From assembly GCF_004405125.1 (NCBI RefSeq), contig NZ_SORX01000002.1, forward strand, positions 1-64,000: a DNA stretch of 64,000 nt, given 5' to 3'. Source of the DNA: Jeotgalibacillus salarius (GTDB lineage: Bacteria > Bacillota > Bacilli > Bacillales > Jeotgalibacillaceae). The position numbers and the translations under genes were made by a program. Under the pieces are notes generated by a model. That model did not search any database, was not told the DNA's origin, and saw only the letters and a program-made list of their open reading frames with translations. Below, piece after piece: positions 9,021 through 21,480 of this stretch. How positions within the stretch are numbered: position 1 is the first letter of the stretch; every line of letters starts with the position of its first letter.

Positions 9021-9114
9021 CCTTTAATCCGGTCCAGAGAGGCAGGAAAGGCTTAGCGAATATACCTGTTATATTTCTGCCCTTCCGTCTGCCTATAGCC
9101 GGAAGGGCTTTTTT
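9021..9114 (+). promoter_or_regulatory. PyrR attenuator 1 (upstream of pyrR)
   Basis: The PyrR-binding loop TCCAGAGAGGC (9033-9043) is closed by CCTTT (9021-9025) and AAAGG (9047-9051), which makes the anti-antiterminator. A terminator follows: GCCCTTCCG (9079-9087) with CGGAAGGGC (9100-9108) and a T run to 9114. Known mechanism: UMP- or UTP-bound PyrR stabilises the binding loop, the terminator forms, and pyr transcription stops. Confidence 0.95.
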
Positions 9115-9133
9115 GATAGAAGGGATTGATTGA

Positions 9134-9670
<537 letters not shown>

Positions 9671-9673
9671 AAT

Positions 9674-9774
9674 CCTTTAATGCAGTCCAGAGAGGCTGGC
9701 AAAGGAGTCGATGGAGGATATACGTGTATCCTTCCGAGCCTCTTTGCCATGCACCTGGTAAAGAGGCTTTTTTT
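9674..9774 (+). promoter_or_regulatory. PyrR attenuator 2 (between pyrR and pyrP)
   Basis: PyrR loop TCCAGAGAGGCT at 9686-9697 is closed by TCCTTT and AAAGGA. The terminator is GCCTCTTTGCC (9738-9748) with GGTAAAGAGGC (9757-9767) and seven T. The architecture is the same as attenuator 1. Confidence 0.95.
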
Positions 9775-9789
9775 ACAGGAGGAATTTCA

Positions 9790-11112
9790 ATGACGAATAT
9801 CCAAACAGCAAAACCAATTCTTGATGTAGAAGAAAAACCAAAATTAAATCAATGGCTGACACTCAGTTTACAGCACTTATTTGCAATGTTTGGAGCAACA
9901 GTGCTTGTTCCGATGCTGGTTGGCCTAAGCCCCGGAACAGCACTGTTATCAAGCGGACTCGGGACGCTGGCATATCTGTTAATTACAAAAGGTCAGATTC
10001 CGGCTTATCTCGGCTCATCATTCGCTTTTATCGCACCGATTATCACTGCAACTGAAATCGGAGGACCGCAGGCGGCTATGCTTGGTGCATTTTTCGCTGG
10101 ACTTGCCTATGGCGGGGTGGCAATGCTGATTTACAAATTCGGCGTCAACTGGCTAATGAGAATATTGCCACCGGTTGTCGTAGGTCCGGTGATTATCGTT
10201 ATTGGATTAAGCCTGGCAGGAACGGCGGTTAACATGGCAATGTATGAAAATCCGCTTGCAGATCCAGTTGACTTTGTATATAGCGGAACGCACATCACGG
10301 TTGCACTGATCACGCTGGCAATCACGGTCATTGCTTCCATCTACTTTAAAAAGTTTTTCGGCTTAATTCCTATACTGGTCGGTATTACGGGAGGGTATAT
10401 TGCTGCTTTATTCGCCGGGCTGGTCAATTTCCAGCAGGTCATTGATGCACCATGGTTTGCAGTTCCAGATTTGTATATGCCATTTGTTCATTACAGTCCA
10501 AGCTTCTCATGGACAGCCATTGCAATTATGGTTCCGGTTGCGATCGTCACACTTTCGGAACACACCGGTCACCAGATGGTTGTCAGTAAAGTAGTAGGCA
10601 GAAACTTTTTGGAAAAGCCGGGTCTTCACCGGTCAATCCTTGGAGATGGTGTTGCAACAGTCATTGCATCAATGATTGGCGGACCTCCAAACACGACATA
10701 CGGTGAAAATATCGGCGTGCTTGCCATTACGAGAATCTTCAGCGTGTTTGTCATAGGAGGCGCAGCAGTGCTTGCAATCTTCTTCGCCTTCGTCGGCAAA
10801 GTTTCAGCGCTGATCAGCTCAATTCCAACACCTGTTATGGGCGGTGTATCAATTCTTCTTTTCGGAATCATTGCTTCAAGCGGGCTCAGAATGCTCATTG
10901 AAGCAAATGTAGATTTTTCTTATAAAAGAAATCTGATTATCGCTTCAGTCATCATGATCATCGGTGTAGGTGGAGCATACGTACAATTTTCGGAATCATT
11001 TATTCTTCCGGGTATGGCACTGGCTGCAATTGTAGGAATCGCATTGAACTTAATTCTTCCGGGCAGAATAAAGGAAGAAGAGTCGCTGTTTAACGAAAAT
11101 AAAGCTGCATAA
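9790..11112 (+). CDS. pyrP: Uracil permease PyrP (NCS2 family)
   Basis: Uracil-proton symporter of the nucleobase-ascorbate (NCS2) family, with 440 residues and about fourteen hydrophobic segments. Family motifs seen: the QHLFAMFGATVLVP opening, the substrate-site Glu in TLSEHTGHQ (about 250), and the GPPNTTYGENIGV signature (about 298). ATG 9790 is chosen because ACAGGAGGAA precedes it; an in-frame ATG at 9724 lies inside the attenuator 2 hairpin region and would be untranslated leader. It supplies salvage uracil under the same PyrR control as the synthetic genes. Confidence 0.96.
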   Translation: MTNIQTAKPILDVEEKPKLNQWLTLSLQHLFAMFGATVLVPMLVGLSPGTALLSSGLGTLAYLLITKGQIPAYLGSSFAFIAPIITATEIGGPQAAMLGAFFAGLAYGGVAMLIYKFGVNWLMRILPPVVVGPVIIVIGLSLAGTAVNMAMYENPLADPVDFVYSGTHITVALITLAITVIASIYFKKFFGLIPILVGITGGYIAALFAGLVNFQQVIDAPWFAVPDLYMPFVHYSPSFSWTAIAIMVPVAIVTLSEHTGHQMVVSKVVGRNFLEKPGLHRSILGDGVATVIASMIGGPPNTTYGENIGVLAITRIFSVFVIGGAAVLAIFFAFVGKVSALISSIPTPVMGGVSILLFGIIASSGLRMLIEANVDFSYKRNLIIASVIMIIGVGGAYVQFSESFILPGMALAAIVGIALNLILPGRIKEEESLFNENKAA

Positions 11113-11115
11113 AAT

Positions 11116-11216
11116 CCTTTTAATTGAAGTCCAGAGAGGCTTTCAAAAGGGTTTCTGACAGGATCAGTCTGTCTAAAACCGCTTTTTGAGGCTTCTCTCA
11201 GAAAGCGGTTTTTATT
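11116..11216 (+). promoter_or_regulatory. PyrR attenuator 3 (between pyrP and pyrB)
   Basis: PyrR loop TCCAGAGAGGCT at 11130-11141 is closed by CCTTTT (11116-11121) and AAAAGG (11145-11150). The terminator uses AAAACCGCTTTTTGAG (from 11175) with TCTCAGAAAGCGGTTTTT (to 11213). It controls pyrB and everything downstream. Confidence 0.95.
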
Positions 11217-11277
11217 ATAGGTAAGCTGATTAAAAAAATGTTCAGTTAAATCGTACATTTACAAGGAGGTCGAAACC

Positions 11278-12183
11278 ATGCATTTTCTAACACTAGAAGA
11301 ACTGACAGTGGATGATATTTACAAGGTGCTTTATCAGGCTGAAGCGATGAGGAGTCACACACCAATACCAAGACCGGATCTATATGCAGTCAATCTCTTT
11401 TTTGAAAACAGCACTCGGACAAAGTGCAGTTTTGAGATGGCTCAAAGGAAGCTCGGTATGAATGTACTCTCATTTGATGCAGGAAATGCTTCTATCAGCA
11501 AAGGTGAATCACTCTATGACACGGTCAAAACGCTGGAGGCGATTGGCGTTGATGTAGCCGTAATCAGACATAGTGAAGAACGATATTTTGATGCACTGAA
11601 AGATAAGGTCTCGTTATCACTGATTAATGGCGGAGACGGTATGGGTCATCATCCATCTCAATGCATGCTCGATCTTCTGACGATTTATCAGGAATTTGGA
11701 AGCTTTAAGGGATTGAACGTCACGATTGCAGGTGACATCAGGCACAGCCGGGTGGCGAGGTCAAATACGTATGCCTTGAAGAGACTGGGTGCCAATGTGA
11801 GTTTTTCAGGACCGCGTGCATGGCATGATCCGGAAATGGCAGATATCCCTTTTATTGAAATGGATCAGGCAGTAAAAGAAAGTGACGTAGTTATGCTGCT
11901 CAGGGTTCAGCATGAAAGACATGCGTTTGGAGAAAACTTTACGAAGCAGGAATATCATAATCAATACGGACTGACGAATGATAGAGAAAGAAAGATGAAG
12001 AAAAACAGTATTATCATGCATCCTGCACCAGTGAACCGTGGAGTGGAGATCGCTGATGAACTTGTGGAATGTGAAAGATCACGCATTTTTAAACAAATGA
12101 AAAATGGTGTCGTAACAAGAATGGCGATGCTTCAATATGTGCTTGCAAAAAGAGAGGAGACAAAACATGAACTTATTAATTAA
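11278..12183 (+). CDS. pyrB: Aspartate carbamoyltransferase catalytic subunit
   Basis: Forms N-carbamoyl-aspartate from carbamoyl phosphate and aspartate, the first committed step of UMP synthesis. It has 301 residues, usual for the Bacillus-type enzyme that lacks a regulatory PyrI chain. Carbamoyl-phosphate site STRTK at 45-49, the loop Ser/Lys in [11 protein letters not shown], the HPSQ motif, and the aspartate-site LLRVQHERH are all intact. RBS AAGGAGGTCG precedes ATG 11278. The 3' end overlaps pyrC by 17 bases. Confidence 0.97.
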   Translation: MHFLTLEELTVDDIYKVLYQAEAMRSHTPIPRPDLYAVNLFFENSTRTKCSFEMAQRKLGMNVLSFDAGNASISKGESLYDTVKTLEAIGVDVAVIRHSEERYFDALKDKVSLSLINGGDGMGHHPSQCMLDLLTIYQEFGSFKGLNVTIAGDIRHSRVARSNTYALKRLGANVSFSGPRAWHDPEMADIPFIEMDQAVKESDVVMLLRVQHERHAFGENFTKQEYHNQYGLTNDRERKMKKNSIIMHPAPVNRGVEIADELVECERSRIFKQMKNGVVTRMAMLQYVLAKREETKHELIN

Positions 12184-13435
12184 AGGTGCAGAGGTATTTG
12201 GTTATGGAATAACAGATGTCAGAATCTCCGAAGGCAGCATCCATTCAATTGGAGAATTATCTGAACTACATAATGAGGATGTCATTGAAGCGTCAGGGAA
12301 AGTTCTTTCCCCGGGATTTGTAGACGTCCATATCCATTTAAGAGAGCCTGGTGGGGAACATAAAGAAACAATTAAAACAGGTACTGAAGCAGCTGCCCGC
12401 GGAGGATATACGCTCGTATGCGCAATGCCAAATACCCGGCCGGTACCTGGTGACGTTGAAACACTTCATTACATTCAAAACATCATAAAAAAAGACGCAG
12501 TTGTACCGGTATTGCCATACGCTTCAATCACTAAAAATCTGGCAGGTAAAGAAATTAATGATTTGGAAAGTCTTGCGGAGCAGGGGGCCTTTGCTTTCAC
12601 TGATGACGGTGTTGGCATACAAAGTGCCGATCAGATGCTTCAAGTAATGAAAAGAGCGTCTAAGCTTGGCAAAGCAATTGTTGCGCACTGTGAAGACAAC
12701 AGCCTGATTCACGGCGGCTGTATGCATGACGGAAAAAGATCAGAACAACTCGGACTGCCGGGTATTCCATCCGTTTGTGAATCTGTCCAGATTGCACGTG
12801 ATGTCCTGCTGGCGGAAGCGGCGGATTGTCACTACCACGTGTGTCACGTTTCAACGAAAGAATCAGTCAGAGTGATACGCGATGCTAAAAAGGCTGGGAT
12901 AAAAGTGACGGCAGAAGTTACACCGCATCACCTTTTATTAAATGAAGAAGCGATACCTGGTGATGACGCGAACTACAAAATGAACCCTCCGCTCCGTTCA
13001 TCAGAGGATCAGCAGGCATTAATCGAAGGGCTTGAAGATGGAACAATAGACTTTATCGCTACAGATCATGCCCCTCATGCAATTGTGGAGAAAAGTGAAG
13101 GAATGCTGAGAGCACCATTTGGTATTACAGGATTGGAATCAGCTTTTCAGCTATTAAATACGACGTTTGTTGAAACAGGAAGATGGACGATGGAACAATT
13201 GATTGAATGGCTGTCAGTAAAGCCTGCTGCTACTTTTAATTTGAATGCCGGGAAGATCGAGGAAGGTGCAGATGCTGACCTTGTTCTGCTTGATAGAAAT
13301 AAGATAAGTGAGATTGATCCGGATGCTTTTATCTCAAAAGGTAAGAATACACCGTTTGGCGGCCAGAAAGTAACAGGAAAAGTAATGCTGACAGTGAGTA
13401 AAGGAAAAATCGTTTTTCAGGGGGAAATGGCATGA
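12167..13435 (+). CDS. pyrC: Dihydroorotase
   Basis: Zinc amidohydrolase that cyclises carbamoyl-aspartate to dihydroorotate. It has 422 residues, class I type. The metal motif [10 protein letters not shown] (residues about 57-66) is present, as are the later histidines in IVAHCED and HVCHVS and the catalytic Asp in [10 protein letters not shown] 12167 is used because GAGAGGAGA lies directly upstream; an earlier in-frame ATG at 12137 has no such site. It ends in the ATGA overlap that begins carA. Confidence 0.97.
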   Translation: MNLLIKGAEVFGYGITDVRISEGSIHSIGELSELHNEDVIEASGKVLSPGFVDVHIHLREPGGEHKETIKTGTEAAARGGYTLVCAMPNTRPVPGDVETLHYIQNIIKKDAVVPVLPYASITKNLAGKEINDLESLAEQGAFAFTDDGVGIQSADQMLQVMKRASKLGKAIVAHCEDNSLIHGGCMHDGKRSEQLGLPGIPSVCESVQIARDVLLAEAADCHYHVCHVSTKESVRVIRDAKKAGIKVTAEVTPHHLLLNEEAIPGDDANYKMNPPLRSSEDQQALIEGLEDGTIDFIATDHAPHAIVEKSEGMLRAPFGITGLESAFQLLNTTFVETGRWTMEQLIEWLSVKPAATFNLNAGKIEEGADADLVLLDRNKISEIDPDAFISKGKNTPFGGQKVTGKVMLTVSKGKIVFQGEMA

Positions 13436-14517
13436 CGAAAAAACTACTTATTTTAGAAGATGGCTCAGTTTTTGAAGGTGAAGGTTTTGGCTGGATGGGA
13501 GATGCTGAAGGAGAAGTTGTTTTCAATACAGGGATGACAGGCTATCAGGAAATACTTTCTGACCCATCATATTGTGCACAGATGGTTGTACTGACATACC
13601 CTTTGATCGGTAATTACGGGATCAACAGAGATGATTTTGAATCGATTCACCCATATATTAAGGCACTGATTGTACGTGAAGCATGTGATTTACCTTCCAA
13701 TTTCAGAAGTGAAGCGAGTATTGATGAACTGCTGAAGGAAAAGAAGATTCCGGGTCTTTCGGGAATTGATACAAGAAGGCTGACGAGACTGATTCGCAGC
13801 TATGGCACGATGAAAGGAAAGATTTGCTCGGAGGGAGCGGATGTCAACAGCATGACAGCAGAGTTAAAGTCTTCCGAACTTGTGCAGGACCAGGTGAGTC
13901 GTGTGTCCACGAAGTCAGCTTATCCAAGTCCGGGCAGAGGGAAGCGGGTTGTCGTTGTTGATTACGGAATGAAACACGGAATTCTTAGAGAGCTGAATCG
14001 CAGACAGTGTGATGTAATCGTCGTCCCTTATCACACTTCAGCTAAAGAAATTCTGAGACTTCATCCTGACGGAGTGGTGCTTTCGAACGGACCTGGAGAT
14101 CCGAAGTCAGTACCTGAATCAGTTGAAGCGGTTAAACAGCTGGTCGGTTCCGTACCAATTTTCGGCATATGTCTTGGGCATCAGCTGCTTGCACTTGCAG
14201 GCGGGGCTGATACGTTCAAATTAAAGTTCGGTCACCGCGGTTCAAACCATCCTGTTAAAGAACTTTCAACAGGTAAAGTTGCGATCACTGCTCAGAATCA
14301 TGGCTATGCAGTAGACGAACAATCCTTATTGACTACAGATTTTCTAGTGACGCATAAAGCGCTGAATGATGGAACAGTTGAAGGGATTTCACACCGTAAT
14401 GAAGCTGTTTTTTCAGTACAGTATCATCCTGAAGCGTCACCTGGTCCTGAAGATGCAAATGAGTTATTTGACCGTTTTATTCACATGATGGAGAAGGAGG
14501 AAATTCAATATGCCTAA
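13432..14517 (+). CDS. carA: Carbamoyl-phosphate synthase small (glutaminase) subunit
   Basis: The pyrimidine-specific small subunit (PyrAA) hydrolyses glutamine and channels ammonia to CarB. It has 361 residues. The N-terminal CPSase small-chain domain (about 1-130) is followed by a class I glutamine amidotransferase domain; the catalytic Cys is C247 in GICLGHQ, and His/Glu lie in [10 protein letters not shown]. It overlaps pyrC by 4 bases and carB by 8. Its location inside the PyrR-controlled operon marks it as the pyrimidine enzyme rather than an arginine-specific copy. Confidence 0.97.
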   Translation: MTKKLLILEDGSVFEGEGFGWMGDAEGEVVFNTGMTGYQEILSDPSYCAQMVVLTYPLIGNYGINRDDFESIHPYIKALIVREACDLPSNFRSEASIDELLKEKKIPGLSGIDTRRLTRLIRSYGTMKGKICSEGADVNSMTAELKSSELVQDQVSRVSTKSAYPSPGRGKRVVVVDYGMKHGILRELNRRQCDVIVVPYHTSAKEILRLHPDGVVLSNGPGDPKSVPESVEAVKQLVGSVPIFGICLGHQLLALAGGADTFKLKFGHRGSNHPVKELSTGKVAITAQNHGYAVDEQSLLTTDFLVTHKALNDGTVEGISHRNEAVFSVQYHPEASPGPEDANELFDRFIHMMEKEEIQYA

Positions 14518-17500
14518 ACGTACTGATATCAAAACCATTTTAGTGATTGGATCGGGCCCGATCATCATTGGGCAGGCAGCCGAGTTTGATTATGCAGGAA
14601 CACAGGCATGTCTGGCACTGAAAGAAGAAGGATATCGCGTGGTGCTTGTCAATTCAAACCCTGCGACCATCATGACGGATACAGAAATTGCAGATAAAGT
14701 ATATATGGAGCCTCTGACTGTAGAATTCATCAGCAGAATCATCAGAATGGAAAGACCTGATGCGCTGCTACCAACACTTGGTGGGCAGACTGCGCTTAAT
14801 CTGGCAGTTGAATTGTCTGAGAGCGGAATTCTGGATGAATGTAATGTTGAAATACTCGGCACAAAACTTGATGCTATTCAGCAGGCTGAAGACAGAGACC
14901 TTTTCAGAAAACTGATGAACGAGCTGAATGAACCGGTGCCTGATAGTGAGATTATTCATAACATTGATGAAGCGTATGATTTTGTAAAGCAGATCGGCTA
15001 TCCGGTTATTGTGCGGCCTGCTTTTACACTGGGAGGTACAGGCGGTGGTATTTGCCATAATGATGAGGAGTTAAAAGAAGTCGTTTCCTCAGGTTTAAAA
15101 TATAGCCCGGTTACACAATGTTTACTTGAAAAAAGCATTGCGGGATTCAAAGAAATTGAATATGAAGTGATGCGAGATAAAGACGACCATGCCATCGTTG
15201 TATGTAATATGGAAAATATCGACCCTGTCGGCATTCATACAGGTGACTCAATTGTAGTCGCTCCATCACAAACATTGAGTGACAGAGAATATCAAATGCT
15301 GAGAAATTGTTCACTTAAGATCATCCGTGCGCTTGGTATTGAAGGTGGCTGTAATGTTCAGCTGGCATTGGATCCCGACAGCTTCCAGTATTACATTATA
15401 GAAGTGAATCCACGGGTCAGCAGATCGTCAGCGCTTGCATCAAAAGCTACAGGTTATCCGATTGCAAAGCTTGCGGCTAAGATTGCAACAGGTCTTACGC
15501 TTGATGAAATGATTAATCCGGTAACAGGAACGTCCTATGCATGCTTTGAGCCGGCTCTTGATTATGTCGTGACTAAAATTCCAAGGTGGCCATTTGATAA
15601 ATTCGAATCTGCAAAACGTAACCTCGGCACTCAGATGAAAGCGACAGGAGAAGTAATGGCCATTGGCCGGACGCTTGAAGAATCTCTTCTAAAAGCGGTT
15701 CGTTCCCTTGAAAACAATGTGTATCATTTAGAAATTGAACAGAATGATCCTGAGTGGGTTGAACGCCGGATTAGAAAAGCTGGAGATGAACGACTGTTTT
15801 ATATTGGAGAAGCATTAAGAATGGGCGTATCAATAGACGACATTCATGACTGGAGTAAGATTGATCACTTCTTCCTTCATAAGATGAATAAAATTGTACA
15901 GTTCGAACAGGTACTTCGTGAAGATCAGTCTTATGATTCTTTATACAAAGCTAAAAGGATGGGTTTCAGCGATAAAACGATTGCAGCACTCTGGAATACG
16001 ACTGAAGAAGCTGTATATAACAGAAGAAAAGCAGACGGTCTCATGCCGGTATACAAAATGGTTGATACTTGTGCAGCAGAATTTGAATCGGAAACACCTT
16101 ATTTCTATGGCACATATGAAGATGAAAATGAATCAGTTGTAAGCGACCGTAAAAAAGTCATCGTTTTAGGCTCTGGACCAATCAGAATTGGTCAGGGCGT
16201 TGAGTTTGACTACGCCACTGTTCATTCAGTCTGGGCGATTAAAGAAGCTGGGTATGAAGCGATCGTCATTAACAGCAACCCTGAAACGGTATCAACAGAC
16301 TTCTCTATTTCGGACAAGCTCTACTTTGAACCGCTGACCCTTGAGGACGTCATGCACGTTATAGACCTTGAAAAGCCTGAAGGTGTTGTCGTTCAGTTTG
16401 GCGGACAGACTGCGATTAATCTGGCAGACGGTCTGTCAAAAAGAGGGGTAAAAATTCTTGGTACATCATTAGAAGACGTGGATCGGGCTGAAAACAGAAA
16501 TGAGTTTGAGAAAGCACTAAAAACACTGGGCATTCCAATGCCGGAAGGAAAAACAGCTGTTTCTGAAGAAGAGTCAGTGGTGATTGCGGCAGAAATCGGC
16601 TACCCGGTACTTGTACGACCGTCTTATGTGCTCGGTGGCAGAGCAATGGAGATTGTCTATCATGAACAGGAGCTTCGCCATTACATGAATACAGCTGTAA
16701 AAGCGAGCCCTGAACATCCCGTTTTAATTGACCGTTATTTGACCGGGAAAGAGATCGAGGTTGACGCAATCAGTGATGGGGAGACAGTGTGTATACCAGG
16801 AATTATGGAGCATATTGAACGAGCAGGCGTCCACTCAGGAGATTCAATCGCTGTATATCCGCCGCAGACTTTGACTGCAGATCATATATCAACACTTGAA
16901 GACTACACAATCCGTCTGGCTAAAGGGCTTAATATTAAAGGATTAATCAATATTCAATATGTCATTTCCAAAGGTGAAATTTATGTGCTTGAAGTGAATC
17001 CGAGATCGAGCCGCACAGTTCCGTTTATGAGTAAGATTACCGGTATTCCGATGGCGAATATGGCAATGAAAGCAATCCTTGGTGAAAAAATACGTTCATT
17101 TGGCTACGGGACAGGTCTTGTACCGGAAAAAGACGGTGTCTATGTTAAAGTACCTGTGTTCTCATTTGCCAAGCTGAAGCGTGTGGACATTACGCTTGGA
17201 CCTGAAATGAAATCCACAGGGGAAGTCATCGGTAAGGATGAAACGCTTGAGAAAGCACTGTACAAAGGGTTAACCGCTGCAGGTATGAATATTAAACACC
17301 ATGGCTCAGTGCTGCTGACAGTTGCTGATAAGGATAAAGATTCAGGCACGATGCTGGCAGAAAGATTTCATCGACTTGGCTATCATATTTTGGCCACTGA
17401 AGGAACTGCGCAGTCCTTTAACGAAGCAGGGATTCCTGCAGAAACGATTAATAAAATCGGTGAACAGGGTAAAACGCTGATTGACGGCATTCAGTCAGGA

Positions 17501-17697
17501 GAAATCCAGCTGGTAGTCAATACGTTGACAAAAGGAAAGCAGCCCGCGAGAGACGGGTTCAGAATTCGCAGAGAATCAGTTGAAAATGGTGTACCTTGCT
17601 TAACATCACTTGATACTGCCGAGGTCATGCTTCGTGTACTTGAATCGATGAACTTCACAATGTCACCAATGAGTCCATCAAAAAAGGCGGCACTCGT

Positions 17698-17701
<4 letters not shown>
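14510..17701 (+). CDS. carB: Carbamoyl-phosphate synthase large subunit
   Basis: The large ammonia-using subunit (PyrAB) joins bicarbonate, ATP and ammonia to carbamoyl phosphate. It has 1063 residues, full length. Two homologous ATP-grasp halves are visible: [17 protein letters not shown] opens the first and [17 protein letters not shown] (about 551) the second, each with its GGQTA motif and EVNPR metal site. A C-terminal MGS-like allosteric domain begins near 930. RBS GGAGG lies in the end of carA. No frameshift is seen. It overlaps pyrK by 4 bases. Confidence 0.98.
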
Positions 17702-20064
<2,363 letters not shown>

Positions 20065-20075
<11 letters not shown>

Positions 20076-20673
20076 AATGGCAGCATATTTACTTGAAATC
20101 AAAGCAGTTGAACTAAGTCCGGCACATCCTTTTACATGGGCTTCAGGAATTAAGTCCCCTATTTATTGTGATAACAGATTAATCATGTCATATCCTGAAA
20201 TCCGGTCCTTTGCAGCAGACCAGTTAACTGACCTGATTAAAACAAATTTTCCTGATGCAGAAATCATCGCCGGCACAGCTACAGCAGGAATCCCGCATGC
20301 CGCATGGGTTAGTGAACGGATGGAACTGCCTATGAATTATGTAAGGTCTTCAGCAAAAAAACACGGCAAAACAAATCAGATAGAAGGAAAAGTGAGTTCA
20401 GGAAAAAAAGCAGTCGTCATAGAAGACTTAATCTCAACAGGCGGAAGCAGTATTGATGCTGTAACAGCACTTAAGGAGCAGGGGATCGAAGTATTAGGCG
20501 TCGCTGCATTATTTACATACGGATTTAAAAAAGCAGAGCAGCAATTCAAAGAAGCAGGAGTTCCTTACTTTACAGTCACCGATTTTGACACACTCATTGG
20601 ACAGGCTGAAAAAATGAATTATATCAGTAAAGACCAGGTTATAGAACTGGAAAAGTGGAAGAGTGAATTTTGA
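20065..20673 (+). CDS. pyrE: Orotate phosphoribosyltransferase
   Basis: Joins orotate and PRPP to give OMP. It has 202 residues in a type I phosphoribosyltransferase fold. The PRPP loop [16 protein letters not shown] (about 116-131) and the flexible-loop [17 protein letters not shown] are present. It is the last gene of the operon, coupled to pyrF. No convincing terminator follows: only a weak 5-bp hairpin near 20738 before transposase-derived sequence, so the original operon end may have been lost. Confidence 0.97.
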
Positions 20674-20772
20674 TTTGAAGTTGTATTAAAAGGTGTTTAG
20701 ATTAAAGCAATTAAGTGAGCTAATTTCATAATTCCGAGCCCTTGAGGCTCTAAGTGTCAAATGGCGCAAAAA

Positions 20773-20846
20773 TAGAGCACCTCCCCCAAATCCTTTTTTA
20801 ATGTAGTCAACACATAACACACACAAACAGAAGTGGAGGCGCTCTA
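20773..20846. repeat. Imperfect inverted repeat at the left end of an IS remnant
   Basis: TAGAGCACCTCC (20773-20784) faces GGAGGCGCTCTA (20835-20846), complementary at 11 of 12 positions, enclosing about 50 A/T-rich bases. It directly precedes the transposase fragment and is probably part of the insertion-sequence end or transposase leader. No matching right-hand end was found. Confidence 0.5.
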
Positions 20847-20873
20847 TGCCTATGATAAGATAACCTATTTGAC

Positions 20874-21119
20874 ATGCATGAATTATTCGAGATGGAACCT
20901 ACCCATCCCTTCAATGCTATTTTTTCCTCATTAGAACTCGGTCCATTTCTTCGTGTTTTCGATAAGAAAACTCATCGTGGCGCGCCTCGCGAAATCGATT
21001 ATGGGGCCAAGATTTATTCGTTAATCGCTCGTGTGGTGGAGCGAAACCCTACGATTAAGCTCCTGGTGAAGCGCTTGAAACAAGATCCCTTTTTTCGTTT
21101 CGATAGCAGATACCCATAG
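20874..21119 (+). pseudogene. N-terminal fragment of an IS transposase
   Basis: An 81-residue reading frame (HPFNAIFSSLELGPFLRV, APREIDYGAKIYSLIARVV, LLVKRLKQDPFFRFD) looks like the N-terminal domain of an IS4/IS1182-like transposase (DUF772-type region), which in intact elements is followed by a DDE catalytic domain of 300 or more residues. Here a stop at 21117-21119 ends it, and no catalytic domain is recognisable downstream. Another stop lies in frame at 20856-20858 upstream, and the reading frame lacks a clear ribosome binding site. It is a decayed insertion. Family assignment is by recall of motif shape and is tentative. Confidence 0.65.
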
Positions 21120-21480
21120 GGAGGATGCACAATCGAAAAAAACGCTCCCTGTTTAAGAAACAATCACGATAACCTCATACGGCAGCTACTCAATCTAAAT
21201 AAATACATAATTTCAGAAAGAGCATTGTAACTGCTTGTGCAAATTATGGAATGCTCACAGATTGCTAACCTCTTAAGAAAGACGAATTAGAAATTGCACA
21301 TTAGGAAACACTAATGCCGAGTAAATTGGTTTCCTAGAAAAGATTTTAGGGAAAAGTACATATACAACGGAGTTTTTAGTTATGATACGAAAGCCCTAAC
21401 CAATTTTCAGTGCTGGGTTTCAGTGTACTGTATTTTAGTCTATATTCAGTTTAATATTCTAAAATTGAGGAGGAAAATCG
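21120..21480. other. Gene-free 361-base stretch between transposase remnant and sugar dehydrogenase
   Basis: No reading frame of note. It holds a perfect 8-bp inverted repeat, TAGGAAAC (21302-21309) and GTTTCCTA (21329-21336), that could be a regulator site or a small hairpin, and A/T-rich sequence before the dehydrogenase start with only weak promoter-like -10 boxes (for example TAATAT near 21450). The first part probably derives from the decayed insertion sequence. Confidence 0.5.

Noticed and set aside
9724-9789. A longer N-terminus for PyrP
   Set aside because: This segment is the attenuator 2 terminator hairpin; GGAGG before ATG 9790 marks the real start.
16416-16769. A 117-codon - strand frame inside carB
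   Set aside because: carB is continuous and fully conserved here; the frame has no ribosome binding site or family features.
20736-20757. Hairpin GAGCC/GGCTC after pyrE as an operon terminator
   Set aside because: The stem has only five base pairs and no T run follows.
21111-21140. GGGAGGATGCAC as the right-hand end of the insertion sequence
   Set aside because: It matches the reverse of the left end too poorly and no target-site duplication is visible.
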